A DNA stretch of 64,000 bases, from positions 5,442,959 to 5,506,958 of the forward strand of contig NGZR01000005.1 in assembly GCA_002197995.1 (NCBI GenBank), in the 5' to 3' direction. The stretch's first letter is position 1; each line of letters starts with the position of its first letter. The position numbers were made by a program, and so were the translations under genes. Shown in pieces: positions 21,295 through 32,357 of this stretch. The stretch comes from Gaeumannomyces sp. JS-464. Taxonomy: Eukaryota > Ascomycota > Sordariomycetes > Magnaporthales > Magnaporthaceae. The notes beneath the pieces were generated by a model. That model did no database searches. It saw only the letters and a program-made list of their open reading frames with translations, and was not told the DNA's origin.

Positions 21295-23155
21295 ACGTGG
21301 TTTACCACCGAATGGGCCAAACCACCGAGTGGGCCAAAACACGCGACCACGCGACACTTTTTTTTTCGCGACCAATTTCTTTACTTATAATAATGTTAAT
21401 GGGAAACGACGAAAGCCGGGTAATGCTTGCCTTTTAAGCTTTGCAATCCAACTTAAAACTAAGCGTGCGGGAAGCTGCAAAAATCTATTCGGTCGCGAAA
21501 TTAACTTTAACGCGTCGAAAGCGTGGCCGACCTGCTCGACGCGATAACGCGCCTAACTTTCGAAAGTTGACGGAATGCGAAAAAAGGAGGCTTGTTAAAT
21601 ACATACTTAAGTTGGATTCCCGCGCATTTCCTCCCCGGCCTTTTAGTGTTAAAAATATGGCCAATTAATTGCTCGCCGAACGTAACGCGGTTACCGTCGG
21701 GACCAACTGGGTCGCGAGGTTTATTAAGCGCCGCGCAAAGCTCGGTACGCGCTAAATTCGAAAGTACGATTACCAAAAGGCCAAATGCGAAAATCCTAAG
21801 CTCGTTTTTGCGTGGTTTAACTTTGTGCGAAACATTATCGACAAATATGGCATTTAAAATAACGATATTTACAATTTCGACGAAACCGGCTTTCTTATAG
21901 GCATAATCGCGGCCGTTATGGTTATTATAACATTGGAAAGCCGTGGTAAAGCAAAGCTGGTCCAGCTTAACAACCGGAAATGGGTTACAGTTATTTAAAA
22001 GGTTAATTATTGCGGCTAAACGATTTTTCCTTTTATTATCGTTAAAAAGCAGTACCATTTGGCCAATTGGTATTCGGAAACCGACTTTCCACGCGATTAG
22101 GTTATTGCAACAAATTCCAACGAGTGGATTACGAACGAGCTCGGTTTAAAATGGATTTAGTATTTCGATAAACACATTGCAGCTCGTTTTACGAAGTCCT
22201 ATCGTTTATTAATGCTAAACGGTTACGAAAGCCACTATTCGATAAATTTCGAGCTTTACTGCCAAAAATATAACATTATTACGTTTTGCATGCTTTTGCA
22301 TTCGTTTTACTTCTTTTAACCGCTTAACGTTAAGTGCTTTAGCCCGTTGAAAAAAGCGTACGGTCGATAAATCGAAAACCTAATAAGGTTACACGTTAAC
22401 CACGTAACTAAGGTCGAATTCTTTTCGGCTTTTAAAGCGGCATTTTTTAACTTTATAACCGAAAGAAACATTCGAAAAGGCTTCCAAAAGGCTGGCTTTG
22501 CTCCTTTTAATTCGGAATCGGTTTTGAAAAAGCTGGATGTAAAGCTACGGATTTTAACTCCCCCGATAACGCTTTTAAACGACCCCGAACCTTAAACTTC
22601 CAAAACGCTTAAAACAGTTAAAAAAGCAACTTCGTAGTTTAAACATATTAAAACTCGGATTTTTAATTATTAAAGCAGCTTTCCGACTTCCATTTATATA
22701 GCTGTAAACCAAATTGCAAAAAGGGCGAAAGCGATAATACATAAGGTGGCCCTTTTCCGAGCCGAAGTGTTTACGTTTAAAAAGGCGAACGAAGCACTAA
22801 GCAAACGCCGGAGGGCTAAAAAAACACGCGTTCGATTAGGAAGGTTACTTATTATCGAAAAAGTACGAAATGTTTTAAACCAAAAGGAGCTGGATAAATA
22901 GTTATAGTAAAAAATGCGCGATTATAAGGGTCCGGAAAAAAAGGCGACGACAACTCGTCGGCGATGTGGCACTTGCGGTAAAACCGGACATAATGCGCGC
23001 ATTTGTTAGGAGGAAGTAAAAACGTCCGATATATACAATTTTAAGTAGTTTAAATGCATTTTTGGCGTTATTAGGTTGGCATGCGCGTTAATTAACCAAA
23101 GGTTGGAATGGCGTGGCTCACTCGGTGGTTTGGCCCACTCGGTGGTAAACCACGT
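21295..23155 (+). mobile_element. Pogo-like DNA transposon, copy A, full length
   Basis: A 1,861-bp element with TA at 21293-21294 and 23156-23157. The termini read ACGTGGTTTACCACCGA and its complement TCGGTGGTAAACCACGT. Each inverted repeat holds two subterminal CCACCGA..GGGCC units. It is inserted in the hAT element, whose sequence resumes on both sides. Confidence 0.9.
21440..23012 (+). pseudogene. Pogo-like transposase (copy A), broken
   Basis: Helix-turn-helix sequence (VREAAKIYSVAKLTLTRRKR) at 21463-21530 is followed by LVKYILKLDSRAFPPRPFSV. The DDE core follows with FDETGF-like sequence near 21875. A C-terminal CCHC zinc knuckle (CGTCGKTGHNARIC) is at about 22965-23010. Many TAA/TAG codons and occasional frame changes break it. 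It is homologous along its length to copies B, C and D. Confidence 0.75.
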
Positions 23156-24150
23156 TATTACTATTAGGGTTTTTTGGAAAATATTTATTTAACTTTTTCA
23201 TTCCCGATTCGATTGTAATAATATAAGCGTTATAATAATTATTATTATTACGATTTAAGCGGTTTTTTTGCTTAAAAACTAATATTAAATTGCGTAATTT
23301 TTTATAAATTCGATATATATATAAAAAGGTAATATTTAATGTAGTATATATTTGCTTTTGCAATTTTATAATAGGTTTAACAAATATTTCAAATATAGGA
23401 ATTAAATTATTTATACTATTAAATTCGGCTTTCGTTAATATTACTTTTTTATAATCGTTATTATCGGTATTTTTACTAACGTATATTAAAAGGTATTTTA
23501 ATTTATAAAAGGTTTTAAGCATTAAATATGTGGAATTTTAACGGGTATTATTATTTATAGGGATTTTTATTAATTTAAAATCCCTTTTTAATTTACCTTC
23601 GTTTTTATATTTATTAATCCCTTTAATTAAAAGCTTTTTTAATTCGTTATTATATTTTAAAATTGTAATAATTTTACGAACCTTAGCAGTAATATTATTA
23701 TTATTATCGTTATTATCGTTATTATTTAAAAAATCGCGTAATATATTTTTAACAACCAAATTTAATATATAAGCTGCGCAACGAATATCGTAAAAGCTAT
23801 TAGTAATACTTTCGTTATAATAATTAATAAAAGTATCGTTATTACTAGCGTTATCCCGCGTAATTGATAAAATTGTATTATTATTAATAAAAGGATATTT
23901 TTCGATAATATTATTAAATTCCAAATATAAATTTTCGCCAATATGGCTTATATTACCAATTTCTTCAAATCCGATTAGTTTATAATTTAATTTAAATTCG
24001 GAATTTATAAATATTATAATTATACCAAAATATTGCGTCCTAATTACTTTAAAAGTTTATATATTAAAAGTTATATTAAATTTACCGTTATTTTCGATAT
24101 GCAATCGCATTTTATCGTTAAATAACGAAAAATATTCCTTATACGTATTA
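23156..24150 (-). pseudogene. hAT transposase, middle segment
   Basis: Two minus-strand blocks. One is 23538-23924, with ITRDNASNNDTFINYY and RCAAYILNLVVKNIL, the first catalytic D and the conserved RCxxHxLNL region of hAT transposases, with A in place of H. The other is 23118-23522, the downstream helical part. Very Asn-rich translation reflects extreme AT content. It is continuous with the pieces beyond pogo copies A and B. Confidence 0.8.
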
Positions 24151-26011
24151 ACGTGGTTTATAAGCGAGTGGGCTACATAAGCGAATGGGCCACGACACGC
24201 GACCACGCGACGCTTTTTCTTTCGCAACCAATTCCTTTATTAATAACAATATTAACGGGAAATAACGAAAGCCGGGTAATCCTTACCTTTCGGGCTTTGC
24301 AATTTAACCCAAAACTAAGCATTCGAAAGGTTGCAAAGATTTATTCGGTCGCGAAATCGACTTTAACGCGTCGAAAACGCGGCCAACCTGCTCGACGCGA
24401 TATTATACCCAATTTTCGGAAATTAACGAAATCCGAAAAGGAGGCACTTGTTAAATACATACTTAAGTTAAATTCCCGCGCATTTCCTTCCCGGCCTTTT
24501 AGTGTTAAAAATATGGCTAACCGACTGCTCGCCGAACGCGACGCGGGCGCCGTCGGTAAGTGCTGGGTTACGAATTTCGTTAAACGCCGCGCAAAGCTCG
24601 GCACACGCTGGATTCGAAAGTACGACTACCAAAAGGCCAAATGCGAAAATCCTAAGCTCGTTTTTGCTTAGTTCGACCTTATACGGAATATTATAGCCAA
24701 ATATAGCATCCTAAATAACGACATTTATAACTTTAACGAAACCGGCTTTTTTATAAGCATAATCGCCGCCGTTATAATTATTATAACATCGAAAGGCCGT
24801 AATAAAGCAAAGCTGGTTTAGCCTAGCAACCGGGAATAGGTTATAGTTATTTAAAAGGTTAATTGTTACGGCTAGGTAATCCTTTTTTTTATTATCGTTA
24901 AAAGGCAATACCATTTGGCCAACTGGTATTTAAAAACCGGCCTTTTACGCGATTAGGTTATTTTAACGAGTGTTAACGGGTGGATTACGAACAAGCTCGG
25001 CTTAAAATGGATTTAGCATTTCGATAAACACATAGCATCGCGCATAAAAGGCTTTTATCGTTTATTAATGCTGGACGGCCACGAAAGCCACCATTTAACG
25101 AATTTCGAGCTTTATTGCCAAAAATATAACATTATTACGCTTTGCATGCCTTCGCATTCGTTTTACTTCTTTTAACCGCTTAACGTTAAGTGTTTTAGCC
25201 CGTTAAAAAAAGCGTACGGTTGAAAAATCGAAAACTTAATAAGGTTACACGTTAGCCACGTAATTAAAGTCGAATTCCTTTCGGCGTTTAAAGCGGCATT
25301 TTTTAACTTTATAACCGAAGGAAATATTTAAAAAGGTTTCCGAAAGGCTGGCTTTACTTCTTTTAATCCGGATTCGGTTTTAAAAAAGCTAAATGTAAAG
25401 TTACGAACTTTAACTTCCTCGAAAAAGCTTTTAAACGACGCCGAACTTTGGACTTCCAAAACGCCCCAAACAGCTAAAAACGCAATTTCGCAATCCGAAC
25501 ATATTAAAACTCGGATTTCCAATTACCGAAGCAGCTTTCCGTTACCCATGCTAGCGGCTATAAACCAGCTTGCGAAAAGGACGAATTCGATAATGCATTA
25601 AATGGCCCTTTTTAAAGCCGAAGTTGCTTCGCTACGCAAAGCGAACGAAGCATTAAGCAAACGCCGAAAGGCCAAAAAAACACGTGTTCGATAAAAAGGG
25701 TTACATATTGTTAAAAAAATACGAAATGTTTTGGATTAGCAGGACTTAAATGGGTAGTTATAGCAAAAAATGCGCGATTATAGGGGTTAAAAAAGGAGGG
25801 CGACGACGACTCGTCGGCGATATGGCATTTGCGGCAAAACCGGACACAATGCGCGCACTTATTAGGAAAAAGTAAAAATGTCCGATATATATAATTCCGA
25901 GTAGTTTAAATGGATTTTTGGCGTTATTAGGTTGGCATGCGCGTCGATTAACCGGAGGTTGGGGTGTTATGGCCCATTCGCTTATGTGGCCCACTCGCTT
26001 ATAAACCACGT
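24151..26011 (+). mobile_element. Pogo-like DNA transposon, copy B, full length
   Basis: A 1,861-bp element with TA on both sides (24149-24150 and 26012-26013). The terminal inverted repeats match over about 45 bp (start ACGTGGTTTATAAGCGAGTG; the second subterminal unit reads AAGCGAATGGGCC). It is inserted in the hAT transposon. Confidence 0.92.
24290..25870 (+). pseudogene. Pogo-like transposase (copy B), best preserved
   Basis: The open part runs to 24671. It holds a psq-type helix-turn-helix (SIRKVAKIYSVAKSTLTRRK), then KSEKEALVKYILKLNSRAF, RPFSVKNMANRLLAERDAG and FVKRRAKLGTRWIRKYDYQK, the usual CENP-B/Tc5-like DNA-binding order. After a stop the DDE core continues: FNETGF near 24738 (normally FDETGF), LMLDGHESHH near 25067, and FSPLKKAYG near 25193. 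The zinc knuckle near 25815-25860 is CGICGKTGHNART followed by Y instead of C. About ten in-frame stops, mostly TAG/TAA, inactivate it. Confidence 0.8.
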
Positions 26012-26700
26012 TATTTAATATAGTTTTTAATTTTTTCCTATTAATAATAAGGGATATCCTATTATAATAACTTAATAAATTAGTAAATAAATTGGATTTT
26101 ACTATATTAAACGATAAATTATTATCGATTATAAACCATAATATTTTTTTATATGCATCCGTATCGTTAAAATCTAATAAAATAGTATTTTGGCGCTGTT
26201 TTTTTCGATTTCTAGCGGAAAAAGCCAATATTATTGGTAATTGGGCTGTATTTTGTTTTTTAGCCCTTGTTTTTTCACTTGCTTTATTATATGCTATATT
26301 AAGGTGTTTTAATTTATAATGCCTGGAATAATTAAAAGTTTAAAATTTTGCAATATTTTCGATTTTTTTATAATTGCATATTGTGCATTTTATTATAATT
26401 TCACGTTTTTTATTAATATTTATTGGTAAAAGTGCACGCGTAAATAAGTTATTTTTAAATATATACATTTTACTTTCTTTATCGGTAGGTAAAACGTAAA
26501 TGGGTTGGTTATAAGGAGAGTTTTTATAATTTGTATTATTATCGGAATTATTACCGGGATTATTATCAGAATTATTACCGGAATTATTATCGGAATTATT
26601 ACCGGAATTATAATCGGAATTATTACTAAAATTAGTAACGTATTCCGAATTATTATCCGAAGTAAAGCTATTTGTTAATAAAGTAATATTATCCATGTTA
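26012..26700 (-). pseudogene. hAT transposase, N-terminal segment
   Basis: The ORF 26696-26340 starts MDNITLLTNSFTSDNN. It holds an Asn/Ser repeat stretch (an N-S-D-N-N-x-G pattern) and then a BED-finger-like region with KCTICNYKK. The next part, in another frame, runs to the pogo copy B border. It would be the DNA-binding end of the hAT transposase. Confidence 0.65.
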
Positions 26701-27469
26701 AATAAATAACAAAAGTAGTAAAAATGGTAATAAAAAGGGTTAAAAGTAAAGGATTTAACGTATAAAGTTGGTAATAGTAAAGTGCGTGGGTAAAATAGCT
26801 AATGGTTTGGAAAAAAGCGAAAAAAATAGCGATTAAAAAGGAGGTTTTACGTTTATTTATATGCAAGGTTAATTTTCTAAAAATTTCTGTTTATTACTAA
26901 TAATATTTAATATTAATAAGCATATTACGTAATATAAAGTAATTGTAAATAATAATTTGTAAGCTAAAATGCATTTGTAATATAAAATAACGTGTAAAAT
27001 AAAAAAAAATCGCGTAAAAACTGCTAAAAGCTGCTAAAAAAATTGGATTAGTAATACGTAATTTGTAATATAAATTAGTAAATAACTGTTATTACTAATA
27101 CTAATTAAAACTAAAATATTAGTAAAACATTTTTATATTAGTAAGCAATGGAAAATGCTAGAAATTTTTAAACTTTTTGCATTATTAATATAAAATTTAC
27201 GTATAATTATTATAAATCTATGCATTTTGTTAATAATATACCTAATATTTACATTATTAATATAATTTGCATTAATAAGCAATAGAAACTTTTAAAAACG
27301 CTTTTATTACTATAAATTTAACGGTTCCTTTCGTTATTTACTTTGCAATTTCTTTCTTTTTATTACCAATAACAAAATAACCTTATTACTTATACTTATT
27401 ATTTATACCTATTACTTATTACTTTTATTATAACGCTTTATAACGATATTTATCGTTATTACCGTTAAA
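26701..27469. other. AT-rich leader of the hAT element
   Basis: No gene is supported. Extremely AT-rich, with repeated ATTAGTAA-type words. It probably belongs to the 5' part of the hAT element, whose likely end lies near 28134. Confidence 0.4.
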
Positions 27470-27883
27470 ATGTCGTCGAAAATTACCATTAATATCGAAA
27501 ACTTTAACGATATTAAACGGCTTTTATCGATTATAAAACAACCCCGAATTAGCCGGCAAAATAACGATATCCCGGCCGTTATAAAGCCTAAAATCTGCAC
27601 TTATTGCAAATTAAAAGGCCATACTTACAAGCAATGCTGGTTTTTACAACCAAATAAAGCGCCAAACGGTTGGAATATTAAAAACCAACTAAATAACGAC
27701 GTTTACGCTAAAAAGCGTGCATATTTCCTTTCCGTTTTACAAAATAATAACGAAAAGGATAACGAAAAAATCGATAATACCGATAGGGTTAAAAACCCCG
27801 GTAATATTACTACCGAAACAGTTGGAAATACCGGGCGTTACGAAATATTACGGGATTTAACAAAGGATAATATGGATTTTTAA
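27470..27883 (+). CDS. Small CCHC zinc-knuckle protein, 137 aa, intact ORF
   Basis: An uninterrupted ORF starting at the ATG in AAAATGTCG. Residues 43-56 (CTYCKLKGHTYKQC) form a CCHC zinc knuckle, followed by WFLQPNKAP. Copia gag proteins often have CW.LHP after their knuckle, so this may be a captured or relic gag fragment. The C-terminal half is Asn/Lys/Asp-rich and charged. It lies antisense inside the presumed 5' region of the hAT element and has no stops, although its surroundings are heavily mutated. Function is unknown. It could be a chance survivor. Confidence 0.45.
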   Translation: MSSKITINIENFNDIKRLLSIIKQPRISRQNNDIPAVIKPKICTYCKLKGHTYKQCWFLQPNKAPNGWNIKNQLNNDVYAKKRAYFLSVLQNNNEKDNEKIDNTDRVKNPGNITTETVGNTGRYEILRDLTKDNMDF

Positions 27884-27990
27884 TTAATTATTTATTTATT
27901 TGCTTATTTATTTATTTATTTATTTGTGTATTTATTTGCTTATTTATTTGCTTATTTATTTGCTTATTTATTTGCGTATTTATTTGCTTA
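27884..27990. repeat. TTTA/TTGC-type microsatellite
   Basis: About 100 bp of TATT units with regular GCT/GTG interruptions, giving a 12-bp TATTTATTTGCT higher-order period. It begins directly after the stop codon of the zinc-knuckle ORF. Confidence 0.85.
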
Positions 27991-28004
27991 TATAAAAAAT
28001 GACT

Positions 28005-28134
28005 TTTAATAACTTTGAAAGTTACTAAAGTTAGTTAAAAGTTAGTTACTAAAAGTTAAAATTACTGCCTTAACTTTAAAAGTTAGTCACAGTTAAAGTA
28101 ATAACTTAACTGACTGACTTTTTTCCCAACCCTG
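28005..28134. repeat. Probable terminal region of the hAT element
   Basis: Read on the minus strand, it starts CAGGGTTGGGAAAAAAGTC, a hAT-like terminus. It is followed by dense TAACT/AGTTA direct and inverted words, resembling subterminal binding sites. The partner terminus was not found in the window. Confidence 0.45.
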
Positions 28135-28538
28135 GTAATATGTCCGACTTGGTAATAAAACACGTTAAGAAAATTCGAAAAAGATTATATAATTAAAATC
28201 GGACTATTAATTCGGGAAAAACAATCTAGTCTTACCATATAAGTATATATTTGGACCGAATTGAAAGGTATGTCGCAAAAAGTTATTTACCGCAATCGTT
28301 AATTACCTGGTTAATAAGCAAAGCTTCGCTTTTAACTTGTATAACGTAATGGGATTTTCACACTTAACCTTCTTTAATATTAAACCTTTAACAGCCATTC
28401 GCGTATGAAAAACGTCGTCCTTATGCCACCTTTTAATTCATGCTTTAAATATGCTTTCATCTTTTAATTCCGTTTAGTATTAGCCTTAGCTTAGGTTGCG
28501 AAATATCGATAACAGCAAGCCTTATAACATTTTTATTT
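28135..28538. other. Unassigned stretch between hAT end and LTR element
   Basis: AT-rich with no supported gene. It ends with TATTT (28534-28538), the left target duplication of the gag-only LTR element. Confidence 0.4.
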
Positions 28539-28685
28539 TGTAAAAAGTTGGCCCGTGCGCCGGTGCCCTACTTTACCCACGAAAGCGTTACCCACCGGAT
28601 TGTCACCTTTTTTTAAAAAACACAAACAATACAAAGCATTTCCCTTTTTTGCAAACGGCTTTACGACCGCCTTACACTTCCAATA
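28539..28685 (+). repeat. 5' LTR of the gag-only element
   Basis: 147 bp, begins TG and ends AATA (CA changed to TA). It differs from the 3' LTR mainly by transitions plus two single-base indels. Confidence 0.85.
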
Positions 28686-28768
28686 AGTTATAAGCTTTTA
28701 ATTCCTATTGGAATAAAGCTACTTACAATCTCTTTTAGCTAGTAGCCGCGTTATTTTTCGTTATTTTA

Positions 28769-28840
28769 GCCGGTGGCCGCAATTACGTTTTAAAAGCCGG
28801 TGGCCGCAATTACGTTTTAAAAGCCGGTAGCCGCACAATA
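28769..28840 (+). repeat. 27-bp tandem repeat in the element leader
   Basis: Two full 27-bp units (GCCGGTGGCCGCAATTACGT plus seven bases) and a partial third, lying between primer site and gag. They could be a structured leader element; no role is known. Confidence 0.8.
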
Positions 28841-29069
28841 ACGTCTTCCGATGGAAAACGTTTCCCGGTGGGAAATATCGCCCGGTGGGCATCACGTACT
28901 ATTCACTTTACTGTTACCCGGTGGGCGATAACGGCCGTTTGCCTTACCATTTCTTGTAAACCGCTGCTTTACTTCCCTACTACTTTTGGGCTGCTGCCTT
29001 ACCTTTGTTAATTTTTGCTTTACAATAATAATAACGACGGCAGTCGCTTATTGCTTACCACCGCTCGAA

Positions 29070-29962
29070 ATGTCTTTTACTTATAAAAAGGCAATTGTTA
29101 AAATACCTGCCTTGCAAGGGCTTCCAATTTAAAAGCGTGAAAGCGCGCCGTTAAGGTGCATTTAATCGCGGGCGGCGCCGACGATTACATTAGCGATAAC
29201 CCGCCTTCTTAACCCAACGATCCGGCCGCTTTTAAAGCCTGGAAAGCTAAAAAAGTCCTCGCTTAGTACTTTATTAAGCAGAATTACGGAGGTTACCAAT
29301 AAGCTTAAACGATAAAACTAAAGCTTTAAAGCCGGCGATTCCGCCCGCGACTTTAAAGCCTTTGCTCGCCGTTTACCATTAAAATCGGCCAAAATACCGA
29401 CGTTTAACTCGATGGTTTAATGGAAAAGTTCGTTAACCTTAAGGTATCCAAATATAACGACGTTAAAAAATACACCAACCGTTAGCTCGAGCTTAAAAAA
29501 CAAATGGAGAAAGCCGGCGTTATAATTCCGGACCGTTTTTTCGTTAATCACCTCGTTAAAGGTTTCCAAAAGCATTATTCAATCGCCGTTACCGTCGTTT
29601 TAAGCGCCCACCTAATGCCCGCCGGCCGCACCCTAATCCAAATTATCCAGGCCGTTATCGAAAACGTAACTACTTTCGAGTCGGCCGACCTTTCCCTAGC
29701 CAATACTAACGCGCCCACTGTTTGCACCAAAAGGAATTGTTTAGTAGTTTTTCGCTTACCCCACCACGACCGGTGCGGCAGGCACTATATAAAGGGTGAT
29801 AACGGGTGCTGGCTATTGCATCCTAAGCTGGAGGAGGAATATTATAAGCAAAAGCAGCAAGCCGCTGCACAGGCTACAAAAACAGGAACGGTTAAAAGAG
29901 TTAACCCCCGGGCCGTTAATTATACCTTTAAAATGCCTGTTAACCGCGGCAGCGCTGGATAG
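29070..29962 (+). pseudogene. Copia-type Gag of the gag-only element, broken
   Basis: It starts at MSFTYKKAIVKIPAL. After a one-frame shift it reads KRAVKVHLIAGGADDYISDN and AAFKAWKAKKVLA. The open 3' part 29504-29962 reads PDRFFVNHLVKGF, and then CTKRNC...HHDRCGRHYIKGDNGCWLLHP, a knuckle-like Cys/His segment seen again in the copia element at 43.2 kb. In-frame stops include TGA at a position where Trp is expected (KA*KRAV). The protein would assemble particles; an autonomous relative would have to supply enzymes. Confidence 0.8.
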
Positions 29963-30069
29963 TATGCCATGTAATTAAAAGACTTAATACCACGGATATC
30001 GAGCTGTTAATAGCAGTTGCCGGCTGGAGATAACTTCACTTTTGTAACGCTTTCGTAGTTATAAAGGGG

Positions 30070-30216
30070 TGTAAAAAGTTAGCCCGTGCGCCGGTGCCTT
30101 ACTTTACCCACGAAAGCGTTACTTACCGGATTGTTACCTTTTTTTAAAAACATAAACAATATAAAGCTATTTCCCTTTTTTGCAAGCGGTTTTGCGGCCG
30201 CTTTACACTTTTAACA
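30070..30216 (+). repeat. 3' LTR of the gag-only element
   Basis: 147 bp, begins TG after the AAAGGGG tract and ends AACA, followed by TATTT. Confidence 0.85.
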
Positions 30217-30221
30217 TATTT

Positions 30222-32357
30222 AGTTGCAAGTTAGGTCCCTTTCCAACCGGCGCGGAACTAACCGAATTGTTTGCCTTATTTGGGGGTGGCTGTTTTAGCT
30301 TAAATCGCGAAGTATTAGCTACGGCTCGCTGGTCGTGGAGTTATTTAAAAGGCTAGTAAGCGCTATGCTGTTTGCATATTTTCCTTTTAATTAATAAGTA
30401 AAAAGTAAAGAGTGAAAAGGAAAAAGGAAGGAGGAAGTTTAAGCTGGCGGGTAAGGTTGTAGATTTTAAAGTAGTGGCGTACTTTGGCACTCGGCGGATT
30501 TAAAAATCTTATCGAAACGCTATAAGCTAGTAGCGTCGGGCTTAGCCGGGTAGCAAACCGATTGGATAATTAAAAAGCTGGGGCGGCTTGCTAAGCTTGT
30601 GGTGCAGGAGTTTAAAAACGCGGTATATCCTTTTAAATGCCGTTAAGTGCCCGGCGTTGGAATAGGAATAAGTTTTTAAAATTTATCCCTAGTAAGAATA
30701 TCCGGCTGGCTAAAAAAGGGGATTGGCGAGTCGGGCATTTAACGGCGCTTAAAAGGATAGCGCACTTAAGGGTAACGTGGCGCGCCTTCCCTAAAAACCT
30801 TTAGTAGCGAAGAAGCGCCAGGAAAGGTTATAATAAAACAGGAGGAACACTACTAATTTACGTACATAGCCGATTACCCGTTATGTAACGCTTTTTTTAC
30901 CGTTTAAAAGCATTTTAAATCCTAATACCATGTGTAAGGGGACGTGCCAAAGTACCGCTCCATTACATAAACCAAAAGATTTAACAGTTTAATTACTTCG
31001 TGATTAAACCTTTTAGCACTATAATATATTAAGCCCCGGGATCTTTTACTAGGGCGACCTTGTTACACTTGTTAACTGCGCCCGACACAGTTTTACCGTT
31101 TTTAAAAAAACGTCGCGTGCAAGTGCGGCTTAACTCCCTTTTGTACCTTTTATGAATGCAAAAAGCGCAACACGCTTATTTAGGTATGTTTTTTTTACTA
31201 ACCTCGCTTTTCCTACTTTTTTTAATACAAACAGCTTATTTTTACGCCTTTTTACGAATACGGGAAGGAGCTGGCTAAAACGAACCGCTTTATATTAATA
31301 CGTTTATTTACCAAATGGTTTGCGATAGGGATACCACATTCCACCCGTGCTACCGTTAAAGGCGGGATTTAATACGCTTTGGACGCCGCTTGCAACCGGC
31401 ACGCCCACGAGCCGCCCCACGCAGCGGCTCCACTTTTATCGCTTATTATAAATTCCTTTGCCTGGCACTCGTTAAACAACGGGTCGAAAAAAGCATTATC
31501 GATTATTTTACCTTTTTTAGCAAAGGTGTGAAAAGGTTCTTATCGCAGTTAGGAATTTGCACTGTTATAAAAACCTAGTTGCACGCGTTTAGTTAAATCG
31601 GGCTTTGCAACGCATTAATTAATGCAGTGCAAAGCCTTAAGCAAATTGGGATATAGGCTTGTTTATTGTAGGTGAAAAACAGCTAACTTTGTTTACTTAT
31701 ATACTTACCGACGTCGATCCCGCGGGTTTTCCCCTTTAGGGGCTTGCGGTGCCGCGCGCGATTTTCCGAAAAACTATTTACTATAAGGAATTTTAAAAAT
31801 CGACCCACGGCTACCAAACCCATTTCGGCGTTCGGCTTTTAAAGTTAACTTTACCGTTTAAATCGAATCGCTTACAAGGTGGCTAACTCGTAAGCCCTAT
31901 AACAAGTGGCCCTTATAACAAAATAAAAGAAGTGCAAAATAGGTTAAATGCATGCAAATGCATGCATCCCACTTAAGTTATATACATAAAACTAGCCTAA
32001 CCTTTAAAGGTAAAAGGTACAAAGTAGTTACACTACTACATATTGTGCTTATTTTTAACAAAAGGTACTGCATTTTGCGACCAGTAATTATTTATTAGGA
32101 TTTGTAAAGCAAAATGTTAGTTGTTTTTAGCCAGGAGTGTTACGAAACCGAGCCCGCGCACTTGTATTTAGCTAGTAATCCACTGGCTCCCTACGGGGCT
32201 AACGGACTTTCCTGCTTCGTATAATAATAAATCTTTAACCTAATACCCAGCTGTTATACCGTAATAAAAGGTATTTATTATATAGGTTTAAAATGAATTT
32301 AATAGCATTTAATACGCGATTATAACCGGTACATGTATTATTTTTAATTCGAACTTA
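30222..32357. other. Unassigned repeat-like sequence
   Basis: No gene is supported. Long stretches without indels but with frequent TAG/TAA suggest mutated coding repeats, for example YKLVASGLAG-like sequence near 30520. I could not assign them to a family. A short direct repeat AAATGCATGC occurs near 31950. Confidence 0.4.

Larger units (their letters stand above)
28539..30216 (+). mobile_element. Gag-only LTR retroelement (non-autonomous copia type)
   Basis: A complete 1,678-bp element. The LTRs are 28539-28685 and 30070-30216, 147 bp each, starting TGTAAAAAGTT. The 5-bp duplication TATTT flanks it on both sides (28534-28538 and 30217-30221). Directly after the left LTR comes AGTTATAAGC, the presumed primer site. 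Before the right LTR lies AAAGGGG, a polypurine tract. Inside is only a gag of the copia (UBN2) type. No protease, integrase or RT can be fitted into the 1.4-kb interior. Confidence 0.85.

Noticed and set aside
27884..27990. A CRISPR-like array of regular repeats
   Set aside because: Simple TATT-based microsatellite without unique spacers, in a eukaryotic genome.
19255..28134. A centromere or replication origin because of extreme AT content
   Set aside because: The AT richness is accounted for by recognisable hAT and pogo coding sequence with RIP-like changes; nothing specific to a centromere or origin was seen.
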